A stretch of 34,892 bases of DNA, taken from positions 1 through 34,892 of the forward strand of contig JAJYOH010000008.1 of NCBI GenBank assembly GCA_021796315.1. Reading direction: 5' to 3'. Of this stretch, positions 14,484-22,276 are shown piece after piece. The notes below the pieces were generated by a model. That model was not told the DNA's origin. It saw only the letters and a program-made list of their open reading frames with translations, and made no database searches. Numbering within the stretch: the stretch's first letter is position 1; each line of letters opens with the position of its first letter. Position numbers and translations under genes: made by a program. The stretch comes from Chloroflexota bacterium. Its GTDB lineage: Bacteria > Chloroflexota > Anaerolineae > Anaerolineales > Villigracilaceae.

Positions 14484-15083
14484 ATGATCGCGACCATCAT
14501 CTCGTGGCTGGCGGTCATCCTTCTGCTCATCGCGTCATCCGGCCTGCTGCTCAGCCGGGACTGGCACTGGGATATTGGCTTTCTGGCCGTGCAATACGTT
14601 GGTGTCTTCTGGCTGGTGGCGCAACATTGGCCGCCTGGCATGGCCGCCGCAAAACTCGTCACCGGCTGGATGGCAACAGCCGCGCTTGGCATGACTCTCA
14701 GCAATATTCCCATTCGCAAGGAAGTTGCTGAAAATTTCTGGCCGCAGGGGCGCGTCTTCCGTCTATTTATGATTGGCATGGTAGCAGTATTGACTGCATC
14801 CGCCACACCGCGCATCGAAAATTCCGTGCCAGGAATCGGATTGCCTGTTGTCGCGGGAGCGATCTTATTGGTCGGAACAGGTCTGCTTCATCTTGCCACT
14901 GATTCAAATCTCGAGCGCGTCATTATTGGTCTTCTAACGGTCATGGCTGGTTTTGAGATCATCTACGCCGCGCTGGAAGGCTCGATCCTGGTGGCGGCGC
15001 TTCTATCCGTTGTCAATCTCGGATTGGGATTGGTCGGCGCATACCTGCTGACATCCTCCGCACCGGGGGAAGAATCCGCATGA
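14484..15083 (+). CDS. Small membrane subunit, NuoK/HyfE-like C-terminal half
   Basis: 199 residues with about six membrane helices. The last 80 residues (GTGLLHLATDSNLERVIIGL, then FEIIYAALEGSILVAALLSV) follow the three-helix NuoK/MrpC/HyfE pattern. The first conserved Glu of NuoK (IGLE) is Leu here, with Glu found eight residues later. The N-terminal half adds three helices that I do not recognise. The length matches HyfE-type fused forms better than the 100-residue NuoK. An AAGGAA site precedes the ATG, which follows the upstream stop by 1 base; the downstream gene overlaps by 4 bases (ATGA). The coupling implies one complex. Confidence 0.65.
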   Translation: MIATIISWLAVILLLIASSGLLLSRDWHWDIGFLAVQYVGVFWLVAQHWPPGMAAAKLVTGWMATAALGMTLSNIPIRKEVAENFWPQGRVFRLFMIGMVAVLTASATPRIENSVPGIGLPVVAGAILLVGTGLLHLATDSNLERVIIGLLTVMAGFEIIYAALEGSILVAALLSVVNLGLGLVGAYLLTSSAPGEESA

Positions 15084-16483
15084 GCGCTCCGCTGCTTTGG
15101 ATCTTCGCCCCCATCGTGATCGGCGCGCTGACCTTTTTTATCGGGCGCGCACGTACGGCGATAATCGTCGGAGGTGTGACTTCGCTTCTTTTAGCGGGAA
15201 TCGCGTTCATCGTCCCGATTGACGAAGCGCTGCTGATCGGACCGGTTTCGCTCAAGATTGGTTCATCCGCATTTTTACTTGGTCGCAGTTTGGTTTTGGA
15301 TTCCAGCAGCGCTCCATTTTTGGTGATTATCTATGGCATGGGTGTACTTTGGTTCTTTGGCGCAGAGGCCGCCGGCGCAGCCCATCGCCTGGTTCCACTT
15401 GGATTAATCATCACCGGATTATTGGTCGCATCCATCGCTGTCCAACCATTTCTCTTCGCAGGTCTGTTGATCGAGCTGGCAGTATTGGTTTCGATCCCAA
15501 TGATCTCTCCATCGAATCAAACTCCGGGACGCGGCGTGGTGCGCTTCTTGATCTATCAGACTCTGGGCATGCCTTTCATTTTGTTCGCGGGTTGGCTGTT
15601 GGCCGGTGTTGAAGCCAGTCCCGGCGATCTGGCGCTGACCATTCAATCCACCGCCATGCTCGGTTTGGGTTTCGCATTTTTAATGGCGGTATTCCCACTC
15701 TACAATTGGATTCCGCAATTGATGGAGGAAAGCTCGCCGTTTATAGTCGGCTTTCTATTATGGTTATTACCGACCATCGCAAGCATTTATGGAATGGGCT
15801 TCCTCGACCGTTACGCCTGGCTGCGCACATCGCCCGAATTGCTGGCCGGCTTGCGCATCACAGGTCTGCTGATGGTTGTGACCGGCGGATTATGGGCCGC
15901 GTTCCAGCGTCACGCCGGACGATTGATGGCATACACAGCCATCGCCGAAACCGGCTTTATTCTGATAGCGCTCGGCCTGAACCCGGCAAAATCTGCCAAC
16001 ATAACCTTCCTGCTCATCCCCGCCCGCGGACTTAGCATCGCCATTTGGGCGCTGTCGCTTTCGATCTTGAAATCCGAACCAGGCAACAAGCCGCTGAGTT
16101 TTACATCCATGCAGGGACTGGCGCGCATTTATCCGTTTGCATCCAGCGGATTGATCCTCGCCACACTTTCCACTGCGGGCTTTCCGTTGTTGGCTGGCTT
16201 TCCTCCGCGCCTGGCATTATGGGAAGGACTCAGTCAGCAATCTTTGAGATCAGCCATCTGGTTCCTGATCGGATTGCTGGGTCTGCTCATCGGAGCAGTT
16301 CGGATGCTGGCGATGCTCGTTATGAACAAGGAAGAAACAGCCTGGACCACAAAAGAAACATGGACTCAGCGCGGCATGTTAGGGATCGGTTTGATCGGTC
16401 TTTTTATCCTGGGATTATTTCCGCAGGCGCTTCGCCCAATCCTTGAAAAGCTTCCGCTCATGTTCCAGCATCTTGGTCACTAA
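15080..16483 (+). CDS. Complex-I-like proton-translocating membrane subunit (NuoN/NuoM-like), divergent
   Basis: 467 residues, 13-14 membrane helices. Family signs are the TM5-like FAGLLIELAVLVSIP with Glu132 retained, the discontinuous-helix region LGLGFAFLMAVFPLYNWIPQ (about 195-213), and the TM8-like RLMAYTAIAETGFILIALGL. In NuoN/NuoM the phrase is usually FK before the PFHxWLP-like motif; here the lysine is Leu201. The gene overlaps the NuoK-like gene by 4 bases. It is likely the second ion-channel half of a membrane complex formed with the two upstream genes. Whether it pumps protons or sodium, or is a structural relic, cannot be settled from sequence. Confidence 0.75.
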   Translation: MSAPLLWIFAPIVIGALTFFIGRARTAIIVGGVTSLLLAGIAFIVPIDEALLIGPVSLKIGSSAFLLGRSLVLDSSSAPFLVIIYGMGVLWFFGAEAAGAAHRLVPLGLIITGLLVASIAVQPFLFAGLLIELAVLVSIPMISPSNQTPGRGVVRFLIYQTLGMPFILFAGWLLAGVEASPGDLALTIQSTAMLGLGFAFLMAVFPLYNWIPQLMEESSPFIVGFLLWLLPTIASIYGMGFLDRYAWLRTSPELLAGLRITGLLMVVTGGLWAAFQRHAGRLMAYTAIAETGFILIALGLNPAKSANITFLLIPARGLSIAIWALSLSILKSEPGNKPLSFTSMQGLARIYPFASSGLILATLSTAGFPLLAGFPPRLALWEGLSQQSLRSAIWFLIGLLGLLIGAVRMLAMLVMNKEETAWTTKETWTQRGMLGIGLIGLFILGLFPQALRPILEKLPLMFQHLGH

Positions 16484-16500
16484 AGACCATCCAACAGCCA

Positions 16501-16509
16501 TGCTATAAT
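16501..16509 (+). promoter_or_regulatory. Extended -10 promoter for the coiled-coil gene
   Basis: A perfect TGCTATAAT with no convincing -35 box. A strong GGAGGAG ribosome site (about 16522-16529) follows before ATG 16533. This separates the coiled-coil gene from the membrane triad. Confidence 0.65.
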
Positions 16510-16532
16510 TTATCCACTCGCTGGAGGAGTTC

Positions 16533-17729
16533 ATGGAATTCGAACAAATTACAAAAAGACTCGAATGGCTCGACGACCAACAACGTAAAAACAAAACCGC
16601 CGTCTCCGCCGTGGAAGAACGGCTGACTTCGCTGGAAACCAGCGTCAACGCGCTGGCCAAACAGATCAAGGCGCTGACAAAAGAAATTTCAGATATCGGC
16701 CCGGCAGTGGAACGCGTCAATCAATTCGACGCGATGATGACCAGGCAGCGCACTGACGTTACCAAATTAATGGAAGCCGCTGAAAAGCGCGCCGAACGCC
16801 GCGAACGTGAAGCCGCCAAACTTCATCACTCGGAACTCGAAGAGATCAATAAAGCCATTTCAAAGATCAACCTCGCAGCAGTCAAGCCGGAGGAAATCAA
16901 CAGGAAATTCAAAGAGCGTTCCATCGAAGAACAGCGCTTATCACTGGCAGTGCAGGATATGGGTCAAAAAGTTGAGGCGGTCGTCAAAAGTATCGAGCCG
17001 ATCGCACCCGCACAAAAAACTTTGGAAGACGCGCGCCGCCAGGACGCCAAACGCGTGGCCGACATTCAAGGCGAGCTGGCATCTGTCCGCAAACGAGCTG
17101 ACGAGGCCCGCGACAAAGTTGTCATCTACGGCGACAGCATCCGCAACCTGGAAAATCGCATGAACGAACTGCTCGAAACAGAATCAGAACGCAAAGAGGC
17201 GCAGACCGCTTTTCTTACCGAGCAGGCTCTGGCACAGGTGGAACGTGACCGTGCCTGGAAAGACTGGCAACTTAAATACGAAGCATTTAAAAAACAGGCG
17301 GAAAACATGGATGTCCAGGTCGCCGCGCTGGATGACTCCATCCGCGCCGCAAAACGCGCCCAGGATGCCTACACCGAACTAAATCAAAAACTCGAACGCC
17401 GCATCGCCGAAGTCAGCGAAATGCAGAGACTGGCCGAAGACCGCGTCCGTCAGGAATGGGTGGCGTTCAAAGCCGACGAGCAAAAACGCTGGACAGGTCA
17501 TTCGCTCTCGCAGGAAGAGTCGATGCGCGATCTTCGCAAGGATGTGGATAAAGTTGAAGAGCGCATCACACTACTGGACGATGCATCTCAAACCCTGCAA
17601 GACCTGATCCATCAGACGACTGACACCACCGAAAAACAATTGCAGGAAATGATGAACGTTGCCAACGAATGGCTTGGCGCTTACGAACGCATCATGGGCC
17701 ACGGCAAAAAGACAAAGAAAACAAAATAA
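16533..17729 (+). CDS. Coiled-coil protein of unknown function
   Basis: 398 residues, almost entirely charged heptad-like helix rich in Glu, Lys, Arg, Ala and Gln, with no membrane segment or signal peptide. Representative stretches are EERLTSLETSVNALAKQI, EKRAERREREAAKLHHSE and RNLENRMNELLETESERK. The C-terminus ends in a basic HGKKTKKTK tail. It resembles SMC-arm or tropomyosin-like cytoplasmic filaments only in general character. It has its own promoter and ribosome site and lies 49 bases after the complex-I-like triad. It may be a structural or scaffold protein; no specific family is recognised. Confidence 0.8.
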   Translation: MEFEQITKRLEWLDDQQRKNKTAVSAVEERLTSLETSVNALAKQIKALTKEISDIGPAVERVNQFDAMMTRQRTDVTKLMEAAEKRAERREREAAKLHHSELEEINKAISKINLAAVKPEEINRKFKERSIEEQRLSLAVQDMGQKVEAVVKSIEPIAPAQKTLEDARRQDAKRVADIQGELASVRKRADEARDKVVIYGDSIRNLENRMNELLETESERKEAQTAFLTEQALAQVERDRAWKDWQLKYEAFKKQAENMDVQVAALDDSIRAAKRAQDAYTELNQKLERRIAEVSEMQRLAEDRVRQEWVAFKADEQKRWTGHSLSQEESMRDLRKDVDKVEERITLLDDASQTLQDLIHQTTDTTEKQLQEMMNVANEWLGAYERIMGHGKKTKKTK

Positions 17730-17745
17730 ATTCATTGCTCCATGC

Positions 17746-17781
17746 GCCGTCCTCGGCGGCAAATCATGCGCCGAGGACGGC
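17746..17781. repeat. GC-rich inverted repeat, copy 1
   Basis: GCCGTCCTCGGCG (17746-17758) and its exact complement (17769-17781) with a 10-base loop. The same 13-base arms occur at 22060-22106. It sits between the coiled-coil gene and selB and may terminate or stabilise a transcript. Confidence 0.85.
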
Positions 17782-17802
17782 GGTAATAGCGGACGATAAT
17801 CC

Positions 17803-19674
17803 ATGCGAGTCATCGGCACAGCAGGCCACGTAGACCACGGCAAGTCCACGCTCATCGCGGCGCTCACCGGCACACACCCCGACCGTTTGAAAGAAGAGCA
17901 GGAGCGCGAGATGACCATCGATCTCGGCTTCGGCTGGCTTACTTTGCCGGATGGAGAAGAGATCGGCATCGTGGATGTTCCGGGCCACCGCGACTTCATC
18001 GAGAACATGCTGGCAGGCATTGGCGGCATCGACGCCGCCCTGCTCATCATCGCCGCCGACGAAGGCGTGATGCCGCAAACCAAAGAACATCTCGCCATTC
18101 TCGATCTGCTTCAAATCCCCGCTGGAATCATTGTCTTAACCAAAACCGATCTCATCCCAGATAACGACTGGCTCGACTTAATTGAATCCGATGTGCGGAC
18201 GGCGGTCAAGGAAACCGTCATGCAAGACGCGCCCATCGTCCGCGTCTCAGCCCGGACCGGAAGCGGACTCGACCAACTGACAGCGACTCTCGTCTCCATC
18301 CTGCGCGACAAACCCGCGCGTCTCGATCTCGGGCGCCCGCGCCTGCCCATCGACCGCGTCTTCACCATGAGCGGATTCGGCGCGGTCGTCACCGGCACAC
18401 TAAACGACGGACACATTGAAGTCGGCGATGAAGTTGAGATTCTGCCGAGCGGTTTGAAAGGCCGCGTACGAGGCTTGCAGACTCACAAGAAGAAAGAAGA
18501 AAGAGCGCAAGTCGGCTCACGCACGGCGGTAAATATTTCAGGCATCGCCGCTGAACAAATTCAACGCGGTCAAGTATTGACACATCCCGGTCAATATCAA
18601 TCCACCCGCCGCGTGGACGCGCGTTTTCGTTTGCTGAAAGATTCATCCGCGCCGCTCAAACATTCCAGCGAAGTCAAAGTCTTCATCGGCGCCAGCGAGA
18701 CGATTGCAAACCTGCGCCTGCTCGGCGCGGAAGAACTCGCGCCCGGCGATGAAGGTTGGATTCAACTCGAATTGCGCGACCCGATCGTGGCGGTGCGCGG
18801 CGACCGCTACATTTTGCGCAGGCCATCACCGGGCGAGACTCTTGGCGGCGGCATCATCGTCGATCCGCAGCCCAAAGGCCGTCACAAACGATTCGATTCT
18901 GATGTTTTAAAAAGTTTGGAATCTTTAACGCAGGGTTCGCCCGCCGATATTTTATTCGAAGCCGCGCTGGCAGTCGGCATTGCTTCTCCAAAAGAAATCA
19001 TCTCACGCTCGCATCTTGAAAAAGATTCTGCCGACGCGGCGATGGAAGAATTATTAGCCGATGGAAGAATCGTCAAAATCGACGACGAACTTTTCGCGCC
19101 GCTTCCCCACTGGAACGATCTGAATCAAAAAACTTTGCAGATCGTCGAAAGTTATCACAAAACTTTTCGGCTGCGACGCGGCATTCCGCGCGAAGAGTTG
19201 AAAAGCAAATTAAAGTTATCGCCAAAAATTTTCAATTCCATTATTACGTATTACGTAATACGTAATACGCTCAAAGAATTCGGCGCATTCATCGGTTTGC
19301 CGTCGCACGAGATAAAGTTCGATAACGGCCAGCAGGCCAAAGTCGAGGCATTGATGCGGAAGTTCGCGCAGGATCCGTTCAGCCCGCCGAGCGTCAAAGA
19401 ATGTCAGGCCGAGACAGATGAGGAAATCGTCAACGCATTGATCGAAGGAAATCAACTGGTCGCCGTTTCGCCGGATGTCGTTTTTCGCAAAGCGGATTAT
19501 GATTCGATGGTGAACAAGATCATCGAGAAGTTGAAAGCGAACGGACAGATCACGCTGGCCGAAGTGCGCGATCTTTTTAACACCAGCCGAAAATACGCGC
19601 AGGCTTTGCTCGAACATTTGGATGCGACCAACGTGACGATGCGCGATGGAGATTTCAGAAAGTTGAGGAAATAA
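17803..19674 (+). CDS. selB: Selenocysteine-specific elongation factor SelB
   Basis: 623 residues, normal for SelB. The GTPase domain has G1 AGHVDHGKST (residues 7-16), switch I REMTIDLGFG, G3 DVPGH and G4 TKTD. EF-Tu-like beta domains follow (DRVFTMSGFGAVVTGTL onward), then C-terminal winged-helix domains that bind the SECIS hairpin. SelB carries Sec-tRNA to the ribosome at UGA codons. An unusual stretch IITYYVIRNT is encoded by a 26-bp perfect palindrome in the winged-helix part. No selA, selC, selD or selenoprotein is in the window. The stop overlaps the next start (TAATG), so the SRAP gene is likely translationally coupled. No clear Shine-Dalgarno is seen. Confidence 0.95.
   Translation: MRVIGTAGHVDHGKSTLIAALTGTHPDRLKEEQEREMTIDLGFGWLTLPDGEEIGIVDVPGHRDFIENMLAGIGGIDAALLIIAADEGVMPQTKEHLAILDLLQIPAGIIVLTKTDLIPDNDWLDLIESDVRTAVKETVMQDAPIVRVSARTGSGLDQLTATLVSILRDKPARLDLGRPRLPIDRVFTMSGFGAVVTGTLNDGHIEVGDEVEILPSGLKGRVRGLQTHKKKEERAQVGSRTAVNISGIAAEQIQRGQVLTHPGQYQSTRRVDARFRLLKDSSAPLKHSSEVKVFIGASETIANLRLLGAEELAPGDEGWIQLELRDPIVAVRGDRYILRRPSPGETLGGGIIVDPQPKGRHKRFDSDVLKSLESLTQGSPADILFEAALAVGIASPKEIISRSHLEKDSADAAMEELLADGRIVKIDDELFAPLPHWNDLNQKTLQIVESYHKTFRLRRGIPREELKSKLKLSPKIFNSIITYYVIRNTLKEFGAFIGLPSHEIKFDNGQQAKVEALMRKFAQDPFSPPSVKECQAETDEEIVNALIEGNQLVAVSPDVVFRKADYDSMVNKIIEKLKANGQITLAEVRDLFNTSRKYAQALLEHLDATNVTMRDGDFRKLRK
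19242..19267. repeat. 26-bp perfect palindrome inside selB
   Basis: The core is ATTACGTATTACG followed by its reverse complement sharing the centre, extended by one T-A pair. It is read in frame as IITYYVIRNT within a winged-helix region. ATTACGTATTACG-type motifs look like repeats rather than ordinary coding sequence. Confidence 0.9.
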
Positions 19675-20342
19675 TGTGCGGACGATTTACTTTAACAGTT
19701 GACCCTGCTGATTTAAAAGATGCGTTTGAAGATTACACATTCCCCCCAAAATTTGCGCCGCGCTTCAACATCGCGCCGACGCAACCGGCGCTGGCAATTC
19801 CAAACGACACAAAAAATAAAGCCGACTTTTTTATGTGGGGTTTGATCCCATCGTGGGCCAAAGACCCGGCCATCGGCAACAAACTCATCAACGCGCGCGG
19901 CGAAACGCTGGCGGAGAAACCGTCCTTTCGCGGCGGCTTCAAATACAAACGTTGTTTGATTTTGGCCGATGGCTTTTACGAATGGAAATCACAAGCCGGC
20001 ACAAAAACAAAAATTCCGCATTTCATCCAGCTCAAAAAAGGCGGCGTATTTGCCTTCGCCGGTCTGTGGGACGAGTGGCACGCACCCGACGGCTCGACCA
20101 TCCGCTCATGCGCCATCATCACGACCACACCCAACAAACTCATGGCGACGATCCATGATCGGATGCCGGTGATCCTCGAACCGAAAAATTATGTCGACTG
20201 GCTGGACGCCTCGCCTCGGACTCCCGAAAGCCTGCAACCGTTGATCAAACCTTTCCCCGCCGAACTGATGGAGGCCTATCCCGTTTCGACGCTGGTGAAC
20301 AGTCCCGCAGTTGATCGCGCAGAATTGATTGTGCCCGCGTAA
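19674..20342 (+). CDS. yedK: SRAP-family abasic-site DNA-protein crosslink protein (YedK/HMCES)
   Basis: 222 residues, full length. The catalytic Cys2 (MCGRFT) is present, as are Asn73 (INARGET), Glu103 (GFYEW) and His161 (IHDRMP), which correspond to the active-site residues of YedK. The family forms a thiazolidine crosslink through Cys2 to abasic sites in single-stranded DNA and shields them from cleavage. The start overlaps the selB stop by one base, so expression is probably coupled to selB, an unusual partner. No LexA box is seen immediately upstream. Confidence 0.95.
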   Translation: MCGRFTLTVDPADLKDAFEDYTFPPKFAPRFNIAPTQPALAIPNDTKNKADFFMWGLIPSWAKDPAIGNKLINARGETLAEKPSFRGGFKYKRCLILADGFYEWKSQAGTKTKIPHFIQLKKGGVFAFAGLWDEWHAPDGSTIRSCAIITTTPNKLMATIHDRMPVILEPKNYVDWLDASPRTPESLQPLIKPFPAELMEAYPVSTLVNSPAVDRAELIVPA

Positions 20343-20347
20343 AAATT

Positions 20348-20482
20348 TTACGTCATTGCGAGCCGCCGTCCTGAGCGGAGTGAAATGAAGTCGAAGAATG
20401 CGGCGAAGCAATCACCACATATAAACAGGAGATTGCTTCGGGACACTGAAGAACACAGTGCAAGCGAACGCCCTCCAATGAC
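20348..20482. repeat. GAAGCAATC-type intergenic repeat, copy A
   Basis: It starts ACGTCATTGCG and ends CAATGAC, with internal CGAAGCAATC...GATTGCTTCG complementarity and a CACTG/CAGTG hairpin. A 31-base stretch (20439-20469) is identical to 25576-25606. It occupies most of the 235-bp gap before the LysM/M23 gene; the rest holds only that gene's promoter. Confidence 0.85.
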
Positions 20483-20552
20483 ATGGCTTTGGAACACAGC
20501 CTTAACGTCAGGTTAGCGTTTAGCGGCCTTGCTTGACGGTCATTTTTTGGCA

Positions 20553-20561
20553 TGTTATCAT
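20553..20561 (+). promoter_or_regulatory. Extended -10 promoter for the LysM/M23 gene
   Basis: TGTTATCAT is followed 16 bases later by ATG 20578, with GCGGAGAAC as ribosome site. This supports starting the gene at 20578 and not at the in-frame ATG 20533, which lies upstream of the promoter. Confidence 0.5.
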
Positions 20562-20577
20562 TTTTTGCGGAGAACTA

Positions 20578-21777
20578 ATGCAGAGAAATTTAAAAGAAAA
20601 ATCAACGGCGCAACCAGGGGAATCTGAGCCGAAAGGAACCTCCTCCACCCCCAAACCGAATCGCGTTTCAAGCTGGATGCAAAGCCTGATCCAGATGGGA
20701 TTGGGCGAGTCAATGCTGCGCGCCGCAACCAATATTTTTTCCGTGCTGGCCATTGTGATCGTCATCTGGCTGGCGCAGATGTATTTCCGTCAGCCGGATG
20801 CAAAGGCCCAGGAAAACGGCGTGCCGCTTCAAGGTCCGACCCTGGAAGCGAGCCTGCCGACATCACCGATCCTCGATCTGTCATCCTTTGGCATCTTGCG
20901 ACAGACAAATATGCACACCAATGCCTCAACGGGAGGCTCCCGGCAGGAAATTACAAAATACACGGTGCAGCCGGGCGATACCGTGTCAGGTATTGCCGCA
21001 AACAACGGTCTTCAGCCTCAGACAGTATTCTCGGCCAATTACTACATCCTGCTGGACGATCCGCACAATCTCAAGGCCGGTCAGGTATTGACCATCCTGC
21101 CGATTGACGGCGTTTATCGGGAATGGCAGGCCGGTGAAGGTTTGAATGGAGTTGCATCTTTTTATCACGTAAAACCGGAGGATATTGTCAACTATCCACT
21201 CAATCATTTGGACCCTGCAACGATTGGCGATTATGCCCATCCAAACATCAAACCCGGAACGTGGATCGTAATACCGGGCGGCGTGTATCAATATCACGCA
21301 CCGGGCTCGGTGCCGTTAGGCATCACTCGCAGCAACCCGGCTTCTGCGCAAGTGGGAGGCCCGGGCGCGTGCCATGCAGTCAATGGCGGCGCGGTCGGTT
21401 ACGGCACTTTTGTTTATCCAACTGATAAACATTACCTTTCAGGCTTCGATTATTCCGTCAAGACCAATCATCTTGGAATTGACCTGGCCGCCAACCTGGG
21501 AGACAACATCTACGCAGCCGATGGCGGCGTGGTGGTATACGCCGGTTGGAATAATTATGGTTATGGCAACATGATCATGATCGATCATGGCACCGGTTTT
21601 CAATCGTTATATGCGCACTTGAGCCAGATCTTCGTGAACTGCGGAGATAATGTAAGCCAAAAACAAACCATCGGCGCGGCTGGTGCGACCGGCCACGCGT
21701 CTGGTCCACATTTGCATTTTGAGGTGCGCACCACATCGACAGTCATCAATCCATGGGATGTCCTGCCTCCTCCGTAG
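20578..21777 (+). CDS. Membrane-anchored LysM / M23 metallopeptidase
   Basis: 399 residues from the chosen start. A cytoplasmic Pro/Ser-rich stretch is followed by one membrane segment (about residues 47-67, FSVLAIVIVIWLAQMYF). A LysM domain begins KYTVQPGDTVSGIAANNG, then a second LysM-like repeat ends IKPGTWIVIPGG. The C-terminal M23 domain has HLGIDLAANLGD, YGNMIMIDHG, SLYAHLS and GPHLHFEVR, which supply the zinc ligands (H, D, H) and catalytic His of LytM-type endopeptidases. It should cut peptide crosslinks in the cell wall from the outer face of the membrane. ATG 20578 is chosen for its Shine-Dalgarno and the upstream -10 box. Confidence 0.93.
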   Translation: MQRNLKEKSTAQPGESEPKGTSSTPKPNRVSSWMQSLIQMGLGESMLRAATNIFSVLAIVIVIWLAQMYFRQPDAKAQENGVPLQGPTLEASLPTSPILDLSSFGILRQTNMHTNASTGGSRQEITKYTVQPGDTVSGIAANNGLQPQTVFSANYYILLDDPHNLKAGQVLTILPIDGVYREWQAGEGLNGVASFYHVKPEDIVNYPLNHLDPATIGDYAHPNIKPGTWIVIPGGVYQYHAPGSVPLGITRSNPASAQVGGPGACHAVNGGAVGYGTFVYPTDKHYLSGFDYSVKTNHLGIDLAANLGDNIYAADGGVVVYAGWNNYGYGNMIMIDHGTGFQSLYAHLSQIFVNCGDNVSQKQTIGAAGATGHASGPHLHFEVRTTSTVINPWDVLPPP

Positions 21778-21784
21778 ACCAGTC

Positions 21785-21813
21785 TTGCGAAAGGAAGTTA
21801 TCTCGGCTATAAT
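21785..21813 (+). promoter_or_regulatory. Promoter of tRNA-Val
   Basis: TTGCGA (21785-21790), a 17-bp spacer and a perfect TATAAT (21808-21813). Transcription should start a few bases before the mature tRNA 5' end at 21826. Confidence 0.85.
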
Positions 21814-21825
21814 CCCGGACACTCC

Positions 21826-21902
21826 GGGCGCGTAGCTCAGCTGGTTAGAGCGCATGTATCACACACATGAGGTCGGGGGTTCGAGCCCCTCCGCGCCCAC
21901 CA
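21826..21902 (+). tRNA. tRNA-Val (anticodon CAC)
   Basis: The acceptor stem is GGGCGCG with CGCGCCC (21892-21898), discriminator A 21899, and an encoded CCA 21900-21902. The D arm is GCTCAGCTGGTTAGAGC. The anticodon stem CATGT/ACATG holds the 7-base loop ATCACAC, giving anticodon CAC, which reads GTG valine codons. The T arm GGGGGTTCGAGCCCC is canonical. No intron or extra arm is present. Confidence 0.97.
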
Positions 21903-21903
21903 C

Positions 21904-21932
21904 AAAAAGCCATCGTTTAGCGATGGCTTTTT
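21904..21932 (+). terminator. Rho-independent terminator after tRNA-Val
   Basis: The 12-bp stem AAAAAGCCATCG (21904-21915) with CGATGGCTTTTT (21921-21932) and a 5-base loop starts one base after the CCA end. The T run closes the stem. Confidence 0.92.
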
Positions 21933-22059
21933 GATTCCCATCCACGAAATCAAATCAGGGACCGCGCAGTTGTGAAAGTTCAAGGGATGCCTGGAAAACA
22001 ATACCTTGATGTTACGAAAAAGGGGGCACTCAAAGGTTGTTGGTAAATAGGCTCAAGCC

Positions 22060-22106
22060 GCCGTCCTCGGCGGCGCTTTGCGAGTAAATCCTGCGCCGAG
22101 GACGGC
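22060..22106. repeat. GC-rich inverted repeat, copy 2
   Basis: The same 13-bp arms as at 17746-17781 (GCCGTCCTCGGCG and complement), but with a 21-base loop whose end (AAATCCTG) resembles the loop of copy 1 (AAATCATG). It lies in the 344-bp gap between the tRNA terminator and the sensor gene. Apart from this repeat and the promoter at 22176, I see nothing in that gap. Confidence 0.85.
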
Positions 22107-22155
22107 GCAGGGAGCAAACTCATCTACATACTTTTAGCGCACCCTTACGAAAATA

Positions 22156-22184
22156 ACGACATGTTAAGTGTTCAATGCTATGAT
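22156..22184 (+). promoter_or_regulatory. Candidate promoter for the sensor diguanylate cyclase
   Basis: Extended -10 TGCTATGAT (22176-22184) with a weak -35 ACGACA (22156-22161) at a 17-bp spacing. A 5' leader of about 90 bases would precede ATG 22277. Confidence 0.45.
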
Positions 22185-22276
22185 ATTATTGATAATATAC
22201 AAGTGGTTTATCGAAAGAAGTTGAAGATTTTTATCTATCGATTTGCAGGAACAAAGCAAGGTCAAAGCCCCTGACC

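Noticed and set aside
21826..21902. tRNA-Sec, given the nearby selB
   Set aside because: The tRNA has a normal short variable region and anticodon CAC (valine); it lacks the long arms and TCA anticodon of tRNA-Sec.
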